In this document: positions 8,347-17,175 of the stretch, one piece after another
Position numbering within the stretch: the stretch's first letter is position 1
Layout: every line of letters begins with the position of its first letter
Assembly: GCA_910592005.1 (NCBI GenBank)
Contig: CAJVPP010001888.1
Span: 1 to 17,358 of the forward strand
Reading direction: 5' to 3'
Source of the DNA: Funneliformis mosseae
Taxonomy: Eukaryota > Glomeromycota > Glomeromycetes > Glomerales > Glomeraceae
Length of the DNA stretch: 17,358 nucleotides
Position numbers and translations under genes: made by a program
The notes under the pieces: model-generated
The model's input: only the letters and a program-made list of their open reading frames with translations
What the model was told of the DNA's origin: nothing
The model's database searches: none

Positions 8347-8587
8347 GAAGTGCGGCAGTTTTGCATGATCTTTATTAAATTTATAAAATACTAGGTACAT
8401 ATAATAAAACAGAAAATACAAAAATATCTATAAATTAATTTATAAACTAAACTACTTTATCAATACCAACCTTGCACTTTACCGAACTAAACTATAAACA
8501 GAGAAGAAAAGAAAAGAAAAACTTAACTAAACTAAACTATTGTACAGCTATCAAATGTCTGAAAGAGAGGGCGTGATTACTACCGTT
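8347..8587 (-). other. LINE 3' untranslated region with poly(A) signal
   Basis: Non-coding stretch after the last LINE stop. It contains short repeated words (AAGAAAAGAAAAG near 8502-8520 and ACTAAACTAAACTA near 8526-8540, plus strand) and, on the minus strand, AATAAA at 8371-8376, about 24 nt before the poly(A) tail. A canonical signal at the canonical distance supports the element boundary at 8346/8347. Confidence 0.7.
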
Positions 8588-9400
8588 TCAAAATTTTGAC
8601 CAGTGTGAGCTATAGGTGGTAGCTGCTAAAAAGGATGTGGGGTTTGATGTGATAGGATTAGAGGGGGAGTGTGGAAATCCAGAGGAGATCCAAGGAGTTG
8701 TAAAGTCATCTTCAATGTTATTATCAAATTACTATTCATTGAGAGTAACATTTCTGTTATTCCATATCTCAAAACAGGACGTAGAAAAATCATGATAAAG
8801 GGATGATAGTAGACCATGTGACAGAGCTGATGTAGATATACACGCAGTGACTTTATTTGATAATAATAAGAGTATAATGCCTTTGAGTAAGTCAATAATC
8901 CAAAAACTAGCTGAAGTGGATACTGAAGTCTAAATAGTATCTGATCATATTTCTTGTATTAGTGAATCATCTACTAGAGTATTCAATTCCTGAAGATGAG
9001 TAATGAATGCAATTTTGTGTTTAGCAATAATATCATATAGGGTTGGGTTGTTCTTTGAATATAGCCAAAGGTATTCATAATCTTCAATAAAAAAGCGACA
9101 GCGGAAGCATTATGCTGAGGTATATATATCAGGAATGCAAGTATGTACTACTTCTAAGGTAGAGAGCATTTGAAGCAACATTTTGATTTTGAATTTCTTT
9201 TTGAAGCATCCTGTAAAGGATGTTTTACAAGACAATTCTTCATTATTGAGAATCTTGAAGAGAAGTGTCCAGTCGATTGATTTATCACGATATGGCCTCA
9301 GATATGGTAATGACAATAGGGATTCAGCCCACGTAGCTTGTATTTTATTTTTTATGAAGAGACGATGAGGTGCTATAATAGGACTGGAATAATAGCAAAG
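8588..9400 (-). pseudogene. LINE ORF C-terminal region, broken
   Basis: Continuation of the LINE polyprotein behind RNase H. The first part (HRLFIKNKIQATWAESLL, then DWTLLFKILNNEELSCKTSF) is open until 9110. After a frameshift near 9105 the reading goes CRFFIEDYEYLWLYSKNNPT and IAFITHLQELNTLVDD, then a hydrophobic Ser/Leu-rich stretch and SCFEIWNNRNVTLNE, ending at TGA 8588-8590. A few Cys residues precede it, but the compact Cys/His zinc cluster often found here is not clear. At least four in-frame stops. The minus-strand open frame 8626-8895 and the plus-strand one at 9183-9368 are not the coding frames. Confidence 0.55.
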
Positions 9401-9890
9401 ATAGTAACCTAAACCCAAATGATCTTTGTTGATGGATAATTGGTGAGCAGGAAGTTGCTTTGCAAGTTTGTCTACTTTGTTGTTGAGGAGGTTATCAGTG
9501 TGTGCGTTGATTTTGGTAAAAGAAACTGCTATGTATTTTTGAGCTAACAAGCTGAATAACATTGACCATATATGAAAATATGGAAGTTTGAAAGCAGGAT
9601 TGATAGATAGTGAATCACAGAAGAGAAAAGACAGCTTATGAAAAGAGGAAATAGCAGCTTGTGAATCAGTACAGATTTCAATATCAGAATTGTGAGGCGA
9701 AATATAGATTGCGGCTAAAATAGCTACTATTTCTGCAAGAGTAAAAGAAGGACTTTGTGAAAAAAGAGAAGCATTGAAGGATAATGATAGCTAATTAGGA
9801 GTAGTCTGCAATCACGTAATACTCAAACGAACGTTTGAAGAATCTAACGAGGTTAGAGAACCATCTGTATAAAATTGAAAAAAAGGGCAG
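9401..9890 (-). pseudogene. LINE RNase H domain, broken
   Basis: All four acidic positions expected for RNase HI are readable on the minus strand: Asp in FYTDGSLTSLD (9857-9871), Glu in SFTLAEIVAILAAI, Asp in EICTDSQAAISSF, and Asp in NNKVDKLAKQ near 9465-9485, preceded by KINAHTDN. The domain follows the usual length of about 150 residues. Two stops interrupt it: TGA in a SIT.LQ context where Trp fits, and TAG where Gln fits. It removes the RNA strand from the cDNA hybrid during target-primed reverse transcription. The domain is near-complete, so the copy is not very old. Confidence 0.75.
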
Positions 9891-10615
9891 AAGTAAAATT
9901 AGTTTTAAAATCATTAAGTAAATTTATTGAATGAGTATCAAATGGTAAAACATCAAGGTTGGATATTGGTCTGTTTGGATATTGATATGGATTAGTTAAT
10001 TTAGATAAGGCAACCTCTCTTAACATAAATCAGAAAAACTGCATCTCTATCCTATGTGTTTGTTGTATTGAATTTTGATTTCTGTATAGAATTGGAGTGG
10101 AAGTTTCATTACACAGAAGTTATTTTTATTTTTATGGATGGTAGTGACGATTGCTGTAAGATCAAAAAGGTTACATCTGTTGCATTGATTAATATCAGCT
10201 CTAAAGTGTGAGTCATATGTCAGTATATAATGTTGGATGTAAACTATGTCATTAATAATAGCTTTAACTTTTCCAATAATGTAGATTATAAATTGGTTGG
10301 ACCAAATAACTATGAAAGTAGGATTATTGTTATTATCCTCTTTTAATCTAATGGTAGTCAGAGGTAAATCACATATCAAAGAATGAGGTTGACATGTAGG
10401 TGTCATGATTCTATTAGATGTGTTAGGAATAAATCGAGATTCTAAACTCAGGAACCAATTTGCACGTGAAATATTAGTGTTAAGAAGCCAGTTGATATCA
10501 AAGAATGTAAAAAGATAGCATCTATCCATTGAGGTAAGCTGATCCACAAACATGATTGACAGAATACGAATATTCTTGATGGATTTCCTATAAGTATTCA
10601 TAGGTAAAACTGCTG
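9891..10615 (-). pseudogene. LINE linker between RT and RNase H
   Basis: Open for 184 codons from 10601 (MNTYRKSIKNIRILSIMF, VDQLTSMDRCYLFTFFDI) to 10047, then continuing with a frame change to REVALSKLTNPYQYPNRPIS and a run up to the RNase H start. A CNRC pair occurs near 10170. The sequence has no recognisable catalytic motif and joins the RT thumb/connection region to RNase H, as in other LINEs with this domain order. A frameshift near 10620 separates it from the RT frame. Confidence 0.55.
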
Positions 10616-12490
10616 AGATAGGTACAGATCCCCATAATTTGAGTTAAATCAAAGTGTTCATCCAAATATTTTCCAAAAGTAAGACCTTCTAATTTAACTG
10701 CTGATAAAAAGAAAGATCACCAGTCTTTAAAAAGTAATGAGTTCTCATAGAGCCAACTGGTAACAGGTGATAGATATAATCATTTTAGAAGCTGAAGTTG
10801 CATAATTCTCAGCCTAGCAGTATTGCTTAGCAGAATAATGTCATTGATTATTTTAAGGAAATCAGATGATTTTGCTAACATTTGTTTATCATAGAGGTGG
10901 GCCAAGTTGTATCCAAATGTTGAGTGTATAATAGGGCAGGCAAAGACTTGGTAAGATGAAGTTTGTTTGAAAAAAGCTCTAAACGAAGCCATTAAAAAAT
11001 TATAGAAATTTGCTGAAAGAAAGGTTAATTTAATTTTGTAAATAATCCTAGGGATGATCACAGAATTAAAGACTGTCACAATTTATTTGGCTATGAGTCA
11101 TTTTTTATCTAGAACATTTTTAACTTTTTTGAATTCCATAAAGACCTGATTTTTGATATATGGGACGTTATCAAAAAGTGATATTCAGACATCAAAATAA
11201 CGAGTTGAGTCTTTATGCGAAAATAGAGAGAGCTAAACATCTTTGTCATTAAAGGTAAAGTTAACAGCACTAGTATCCTTATTGTTCATTAATAGAACTG
11301 ATTTGTCCCAGTTTACTTGGATACTATTAAGGATGAAAAAGGAGTCTATAAGAGTCATAATGTTTTGGAGATCAGTTCTAGAATCTGCCATCCAGAGAGT
11401 ATCATCCATATAAGCGAGTGCTGGGATATGATTTGTGAAAGGGGTTGAGAAGTTTTTTGTAATATCATTCCTCCAATTGATGTTTTAAGTGTAGCCTAAC
11501 GTGAAGTTTTGTATTTTGCATAATAGTAGATCATAATAAATGCATCATAATATCGGAGAGATGATTTCACCTTGGTTTATACCCGACAGAACATAGTAGA
11601 TATCAGTATTACTATGCGCAGTAAATATCTGATTAAAACGAAGGGTAAAGATCGAAATTATTAGTTGGATGAAGGTCATCGGCAGGTGTAGTCGAGTAAG
11701 CGCTCTAATTAACATTCCAAGGTTGACTCTGTCATATGCTTTTGACATGTCTTGAAATAAAATCCAAAGGTTGTTGTGATGAAATAATGCATCATATTTA
11801 ATGTTGTTAAGAATATTAATTGGTTCAAAGGTGCTTCTAAAGGGGAGACCAGCAAAATTGTTGCCTTTGAGAACATTATTTTTAGCTAAAATGGTAAGAA
11901 GTTGACTGTTAATAAGTTTAATGATAGCCTTTCTGAAACATTCTAACAAAGTGATCGGTCGTGTATGATTAAGGTTAAATTCCCATGGTTTTAGTTTTGG
12001 AATTGGATATACAAAAGCCAGATTCCATTTATGAGGTGACAAACTATGCATCAGGCAATTAGAGGCAATCTTCCATAGACATTTGAATGCGAAAGGACCA
12101 AGATGTTTCAACATTTCATTTGATATTTTAGAGGGGCTAGGAGCTTTGCCATTGAGTAGCAATTTGAGAATGTCAGACCATTCTTCTTCAGTGGGAGGTT
12201 GCATAAGAGACTTATAAATGCTAGGATCAATATCATTTAAAGGTTTGTATTCATCTTTCCATAGATCTGGAAGCAATAGATTGGAGTGTCTAGATCCTAC
12301 TACCTGTTGAAAATGTCGAGCTGTTTCTCTTTTTATATCTGCAGGGTCTATAAGTAACTCTTTGGATAGGCTGTTATTGTTGATACAATGATTTAATTGA
12401 ATAGTTGTCCTAGGGCGGTCAAGGAGAGAATCAAACATTGTTGATTGATCTGTGGTAAAGTTGTCACATCTTTAATCTATCGCTTCCTGT
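10616..12490 (-). pseudogene. LINE reverse transcriptase, broken
   Basis: One minus-strand frame from about 12490 to 10620, with stops but no detectable frameshift. Landmarks: GKAPSPSKISNEMLKHLG (finger motif), RPITLLECFRKAIIKLINS, motif A LFQDMSKAYDRVN near 11725-11765, motif B GINQGEIISPIL ending at 11545, and the catalytic YMDD box at 11401-11412 (ALAYMDDTLWM). The catalytic aspartates are therefore intact. The first 297 codons (from 12438) are uninterrupted; the first stop is a TGA directly after SPIL where Trp is expected. Further stops are TGA at probable Trp sites, plus TAA/TAG at probable Gln sites. It would perform target-primed reverse transcription at a nick made by the upstream endonuclease. 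Confidence 0.85.
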
Positions 12491-13232
12491 ATTGATTTTG
12501 ATTTATAATCTAATTCTTGTATCTTTGCAGCAGCTATTAATATTTTTTTTAAGTCTTTTGAGACTAGCTAACGTAGTTGATATCAAAGACAATATATAAG
12601 ATGTAAAAGTGGGTAATAGGATGTCGTATTCCATTGAGAATGATGAAATTTTATCAAATAAAGTACTCCATTTGCTATTGTAACTCCCATTGTTAAGACA
12701 TATTTTGGAAATTCGCTCCAACTTATACAAAAGTTTAATATATTTATATATTAACTTAAGTAATTTTGGTCTTAGATTACGAGTATGATGTGAGGTATAT
12801 TTATTTGGTATACATTTAAACTTAGCATCTATAATAGCTTTTTGTAGAAGATCCCATGTGAAATTGAGCTTATGGATGTTATAAATGTTGTCAACTTTTT
12901 GCAACGGGCATCAACAGCATTAGCAAATGTTGACCAATCTTCATCCGTCATATCATAGTATCTAAAGATTAGTTTTTTCACCATTGAGGTATTGTTAAAA
13001 TTTGAAATGATCGAGGTTAGAGTTATAGAGGCGGAAACTATATAATGATCAGATATCGATGAATTCACTGGAATAACTTGATGGTCATTCAAATTAGGAA
13101 TTAAAGAAAAAGCAATAAAAATGTGATCAATAGTCGATCGTGAAGAGCCAGAGACATATGTATGAAGTTCGTTAACATTTCTCATTGATTTAATAAAATC
13201 ATAGGTATTAATAAAAGAAAATTACTTTGAAT
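12491..13232 (-). pseudogene. LINE AP-endonuclease C-terminal half and linker
   Basis: The 13185-12829 reading contains SSRSTIDHIFIAF and SSISDHYIVSASI, the conserved C-terminal motifs of LINE apurinic-type endonucleases (the SDH is catalytic). A frameshift near 12895 leads into HKLNFTWDLLQKAI and a Lys/Leu-rich linker that ends near 12503; another frameshift near 12490 leads to the RT frame. At the 13232 boundary the frame (NTYDFIKSMRNVNEL) is cut by the MULE. The catalytic N-terminal half lies beyond the MULE at 17048-17175. The enzyme would nick target DNA to start reverse transcription. Confidence 0.7.
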
Positions 13233-13261
13233 CACCACTGGTGCTCAGCGCCAGTGTCACG
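13233..13261 (+). repeat. MULE left terminal inverted repeat
   Basis: Starts CACCACTGGTGCTCAGCGCC and ends in AGTGTCACG. It contains an internal imperfect palindrome (CACTGGTGCT/AGCGCCAGTG), so a single end can fold into a hairpin. Matches the reverse complement of 17019-17047 at 25 of 29 bases. Confidence 0.85.
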
Positions 13262-13606
13262 TGATATGTTTATTTATTACATAATAAATACGCATTATTC
13301 ACGTAATAATTAATACGTGATCATTTTCAAAAAATATGTTATACTTAACGTGACCAAATATTGACGTAATGTTCGTAATATTACGTGAATACAAAGACAA
13401 TAGTAACTTTGCTTCATATTGTATTATTGATGCGGCTTGTAACATTCTGTTAGCGACCTTAAGCTTTTATAAAATTGTCTATTTTCTCATTAAAATACTT
13501 AGTCCAGGTCTTATATATTCTGTTAGCAAATACACCCAACCACCTTAAGCTTTTATAAAATTGGCCATTTTTTATTAGGTTGTAGTCCGGGCCTCACATT
13601 TTCTCA
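13262..13606 (+). promoter_or_regulatory. MULE 5' region: ACGT motif cluster and duplicated core promoter
   Basis: Six same-orientation ACGTRA words lie at about 13259-13389 (cores at 13259, 13301, 13315, 13348, 13364, 13383), a layout typical of subterminal transposase binding sites. Behind them an imperfect repeat of about 70-80 bp occurs twice (13445-13513 and 13518-13596). Both copies share TTCTGTTAGC, CCTTAAGCTTTTATAAAATT and a GTCC-containing end. The second TATAAAA lies about 50 bp before the transposase ATG at 13607. This reads as a duplicated TATA-type promoter. Confidence 0.55.
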
Positions 13607-16155
13607 ATGGATAATGAGAGAGTTCAACTTACATATTTCGAAGAAAGCAATGTAAACAATATCTTCTTGGAAAATCAATCACCCACTTACAAAGAAAGTG
13701 ATACAGATGATGATAATCTAGTTAATGTGAATGAAGTTGCATTAAAGATTAGTGATTTATTCAATAACTGGGGATTGATCCAAATGGCCATTGATTCATA
13801 TGCAAAACAGAACGGGTTTGTGGCCAATAAACATCATAAGAATATTGATCCCATTGATAAATCTATTATTTGACATCGTATTTATACTTGTTAAAATCTA
13901 GAACTCATCAATCAAAGAAGGTTGAGGACATTAGTTTGCACCATGATTATACTTCATACAAAATAAATTGTCTATGGCAAGCTAATTTTTATCTTGGAAA
14001 GAGTATAGATCTCATACGTCTTACCAAATTTGAATAGAAACATAACCATCAATGTGATCCGAAAATCATTGAATTGGCGCCAAAAAACCTATGACTTCCA
14101 CAGCAAATTCTAGACAAAATCGAACACTACATCACAAATAGGCATCTAGGAGTTGAACAGCAATATAAACTGCTTGTTCAAGAATTTCTTCAGCATCATA
14201 TTGGAAAAAGGAACTTATATAATGCAATTCAAAAATTCCGGGGTGTTAAAATTCACGATGAAACTGATGCCACCACAATGCTTTTATATCTCTTAAAGCA
14301 ATGCAAAAACGATCCCAATTACATTGGTATACCACGATTAGAAGGGTTGGCTAATGAACTCATAGGGCTATTTTGAATGACAAGTCAACAATGTACCGAT
14401 TTATGGCTAAAATTTCACGATGTCATTGTATATGACACTACCTCAAAAACAAATCGATACGAGATAGCTCTTAGCTTGTTTGTTACTGTAGACAATAATT
14501 ATAAAACAAGAATAGTAGCACAAGCATTGACTAAATATGAAAATCAGGCCGATTTTAATTAGATTTTTCAATGTATATTACAAGCATCTAACAATCTTCC
14601 ACCCAAGGTTTTGTTTTTTGACAATGACCTAGCTATAATAGCAGCTGTTCAGATAGTCTATCCACAGACATGCCACTTACTATGCATCTACCATCTTTTT
14701 GAAAATGTTAAAAAGAAAGCAAGATCTAAGCTTCGAGGTGATATGGCAAAAAGTTTTGTAATAGATTTTTATATTATGAGGAATAGCTGTAATAAAGAAC
14801 AATTTGATATGAAATACTGTAAAATGTTAACTAAATATGAACCATGTCGATCATATCTTGAAAAATGACTCTATTCTAGTAGAAGATATTAGGTAAGATA
14901 TGAAATAGCAAAAATATTCACAGCAGGAATAGAAAGCATCCAGCGTATCGAATCTATTAATGGAATTATTAAGAAAATGGTGAACTGAGGCACATTACTA
15001 AAAGAACTGGTTAAGGCTATTGAAAACAAATTAGACAAAGAAACTCAATATACACGAATTAAAGATTATTATAGGGCAAATCCATCTATTAGTCTTCCTT
15101 CAATATACGATACCATTTTCAAAGAATTATATTCTTTATTACAAGAATTTTTATCGCCTATCCCATTGTCTCTTCAAAGAGCTCAAATGAAACAATCGTT
15201 GCTTTATCAAGCTACTTTAGTCTCAGTTAATCAGGTAATATATTTGTCAATCATTTTGTAATGCAGGCGAATATACAAACTCAATTTAGAAATAATTTTG
15301 TAAATTGAATTGTTTTGCCTGTAACACTACTTATAATATTAACATATTGCATTATTATAATTTAAGGTTCAAGAAGGTGATGTCATTACTGATGGTATAA
15401 TAGAACAAAATTATGATATGCCACAAATTCGATTGCGAGACCTTCTTAGCAGTTTATTTTATAATGACATTCAAGAAATCTGGGAAGTGTCTTACATTGC
15501 GTCAAAATCACCCAAACCACATTATGTTGTTTTGCTTAATGATTCAACATTGCTTTGCACATATATGTGTATTATTAATCAAGGTTTACTATGTAGACAC
15601 TAATATAGGATTCTTATTCAATCAAATAAAGCAATTTTCAACATCTCACTTATTCATACATGTTAGTTTAATTCAATTCCATCCGATACAACAAGTTTTA
15701 TTACAGTTGCTAAAGGAGAAAGGAATTATACCAGCATACCATTGACATATATTAATCAATTGAGAACTGCTAATGTATTTATACCAGCTATTAGAGAGCA
15801 GATTAGCAAAAAAGTCAAATTTGATACTGCAATGTCTATGGTCAAATCAAGCATTCAGATTGCTATAATGGAAGATGCTACAACTGAATTAATTGGAATT
15901 TTAACTCAATTCATTATGAAATATCATCATAATACAGGGTTGAGTATAGCGGATACTCAAAATTCAGTTTTATCTACAAATACCATATCACAGGATTTGT
16001 AAGACTCCTCCGAAAGTATACAAATTATATGACAACCTTTAATTAATCTTCCTGAAGTATCAAATCCTGAGTATTACAAACTAAAAGGACAATCTCCAAA
16101 GCGATATAAATCAGTAGTGGAAGATAATCGTATTACATTAGGCAAATTTATGTAG
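13607..16155 (+). pseudogene. MULE transposase with FAR1-like finger, intron and SWIM finger
   Basis: Starts at ATG 13607 (MDNERVQLTYFEESN) with an acidic N-terminus; a FAR1-like zinc-binding region follows (MAIDSYAKQNGF, then IYTC, INCLWQANFYL and HNHQC). A 1-bp deletion near 13893 shifts the frame; from there one frame runs to 16155. Catalytic region: Asp in VIVYDTTSKTNRY (14434), FFDNDLAI (14614-14637), CIYH at about 14685, and Glu in QRIESINGI (14950), fitting the MULE DDE core. An intron (15235-15366) is removed in frame. A SWIM-type finger lies at 15556-15600 (CTYMC...LCRH, one Cys apparently changed to Tyr), and LKGQSPKRYK near 16081-16110 is the usual basic tail. About a dozen in-frame stops show it is dead. 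Expected full length about 800 residues. Confidence 0.8.
15235..15366 (+). other. Spliceosomal intron in transposase
   Basis: Reading through CAG|GTAATAT hits a stop at once, whereas joining to ...TTTAAG|GTTCAAGAAGG keeps the frame (SVNQ then VQEGDVITDG) and restores the protein up to the SWIM finger. Length 132 nt, very A+T-rich, with ATTAAC at 15338-15343 about 24 nt before the acceptor as a possible branch site. Shows the element is expressed from a eukaryotic nucleus. Confidence 0.7.
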
Positions 16156-17018
16156 TTAACTTTCAAATTGAAAGAAATCATCGTATTGTTAGCATATATG
16201 TATTGTATCATGTGAGTTTTGCAAATAAAGCTTTGGTTAACTACATTTGATTCTTATTCTCTTATTTGAGTTTATTTATTATAGATGTAGTACAGCATAT
16301 ATTCTATTACATTCTGCAGCTATTTACATTACGTAGATAAAAAAATACATTTTTTTGTGCTTGTTTTTCAAAGCAAATCGAGTCGACCAATCACCTTTTA
16401 ATGTAATTCACCTGATTAGTAAAAGGAGAAGGGTAGTAGCTATTTATATAAGTTTCCTAGCTGCTGCTTTAGCAAGATGTAAAGATCGATCTGTTTGATC
16501 CATATGGTGGAAGCCTATTCCTGAATAGGATCATCGATTTGTGATCAGATAGGACATGATTTTGTGTTTATTTTTTTTTTCAAATAGTGTTCTTTCATTT
16601 GCAATGTGCATCTAGTTTTCATATTGTGTCATAGAACAGGCCTTGCAAGTGGCTGATTGTGGAACTGACGATATGGTTGGTTTTAGAGGATGATTTGAGA
16701 CTTGACGTGAAAAGAAACCTTTTATGAAGTTGATATAGTGGGGATTCCTTCGAATAGCCTCAGAATTTCTGTCACTGCATCAGATAGATCGGAGGTTAAA
16801 TCTTACGATATTTCTTGTTTATGTAGCTCAGAAAAGTTTTTTTTTAGTCTGATTGAGTATGTTGACCATCTATTCTTTTATGTTCAGAGGTGATCAGTAG
16901 ATTTTTGATGCGAGTTGTATTCAAGGCATAGATCATTGGTCATATGATGCAAGGCGGTTATTCTCTTATTTTATTATAATTCAAAATTAGATAACACAAA
17001 CTTCTAAAAAAGAAAATT
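16156..17018. other. Non-coding 3' part of MULE, possible captured DNA
   Basis: No convincing reading frame on either strand. G+C content is higher than in the spacers. On the plus strand a CCAAT (16388-16392) is followed by TATATAAG near 16446, then a perfect hairpin CCTATTC-CT-GAATAGG (16514-16529) and a run of ten T (16571-16580). This looks like a promoter-plus-transcript layout, perhaps a small non-coding RNA or host promoter picked up by the MULE, but no known RNA family was recognised. Confidence 0.35.
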
Positions 17019-17047
17019 CGTGATACCGGTGCTGAACACCAGTGGTG
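17019..17047 (-). repeat. MULE right terminal inverted repeat
   Basis: CGTGATACCGGTGCTGAACACC followed by AGTGGTG. Its reverse complement differs from the left repeat at only four positions, all transitions. It is again internally palindromic. Confidence 0.85.
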
Positions 17048-17175
17048 GTAAATAGTAAACTTCTTAATAAAATTATGATTTGTAATATGATCTATAAAAC
17101 GAGTTGAGTGTGAGGGTTGTGAGATCTCGATAGATCTGAATTAAGTTCACCTAAGATAAGGGCGCTAACATATAT
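17048..17175 (-). pseudogene. LINE endonuclease N-terminal segment beyond the MULE
   Basis: On the minus strand, ALILGELNSDLSRS (about 17125-17170) matches the GDFN-type motif of LINE AP endonucleases, with Asp-Phe replaced by Glu-Leu, and DHITNHNFIKKF just before the MULE edge fits the next conserved segment. In the other half the frame resumes with NTYDFIKSM at 13185-13225. The two parts lie in the same order and orientation, which places the MULE inside the LINE. One frameshift and one TAG occur here. Further upstream the reading is not recognisable; the LINE 5' end may be eroded or outside the window. Confidence 0.65.

Larger units (their letters stand above)
8330..13232 (-). mobile_element. 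LINE (non-LTR retrotransposon), main segment
   Basis: Minus-strand element ending in a 17-nt A-tail (T-run 8330-8346). It encodes, in order, an AP-type endonuclease, reverse transcriptase, a linker, RNase H and a C-terminal tail. This order fits fungal and animal LINE groups with RNase H (the I/Tad/R1 assemblage); a precise clade cannot be given by eye. All domains are broken by stops and frameshifts. The 5' end is missing from this segment because a MULE transposon sits at 13233-17047; the endonuclease N-terminal part continues at 17048. Confidence 0.85.
13233..17047 (+). mobile_element. MULE (Mutator-like) DNA transposon, about 3.8 kb
   Basis: Bounded by 29-bp terminal inverted repeats that match at 25 of 29 positions, and carrying a MULE transposase pseudogene on the plus strand. 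It interrupts the LINE endonuclease: endonuclease motifs continue on both sides in the same orientation. I could not find a clean 8-10 bp target-site duplication; left flank ACTTTGAAT and right flank GTAAATAGT do not match, so it has eroded or the exact ends differ by a few bases. About 860 bp of unexplained DNA lies between the transposase end and the right repeat. Confidence 0.85.

Noticed and set aside
8626..8895. 89-codon minus-strand open frame
   Set aside because: The adjacent frame matches the continuation of the LINE C-terminus (FEIWNNRN and the ending at 8588); this one is its shadow.
9183..9368. 61-codon plus-strand open frame
   Set aside because: Antisense to the LINE C-terminal region; no start context or motif.
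15413..15745. 110-codon plus-strand open frame overlapping the SWIM finger
   Set aside because: The frame from 15418 is in phase with the transposase across the intron and contains the finger; the longer frame is an out-of-phase shadow.
13223..17057. Target-site duplication of the MULE
   Set aside because: The 9-10 bp on each side of the inverted repeats do not match; partial TTTTATTAA similarity nearby is too weak in A+T-rich DNA.
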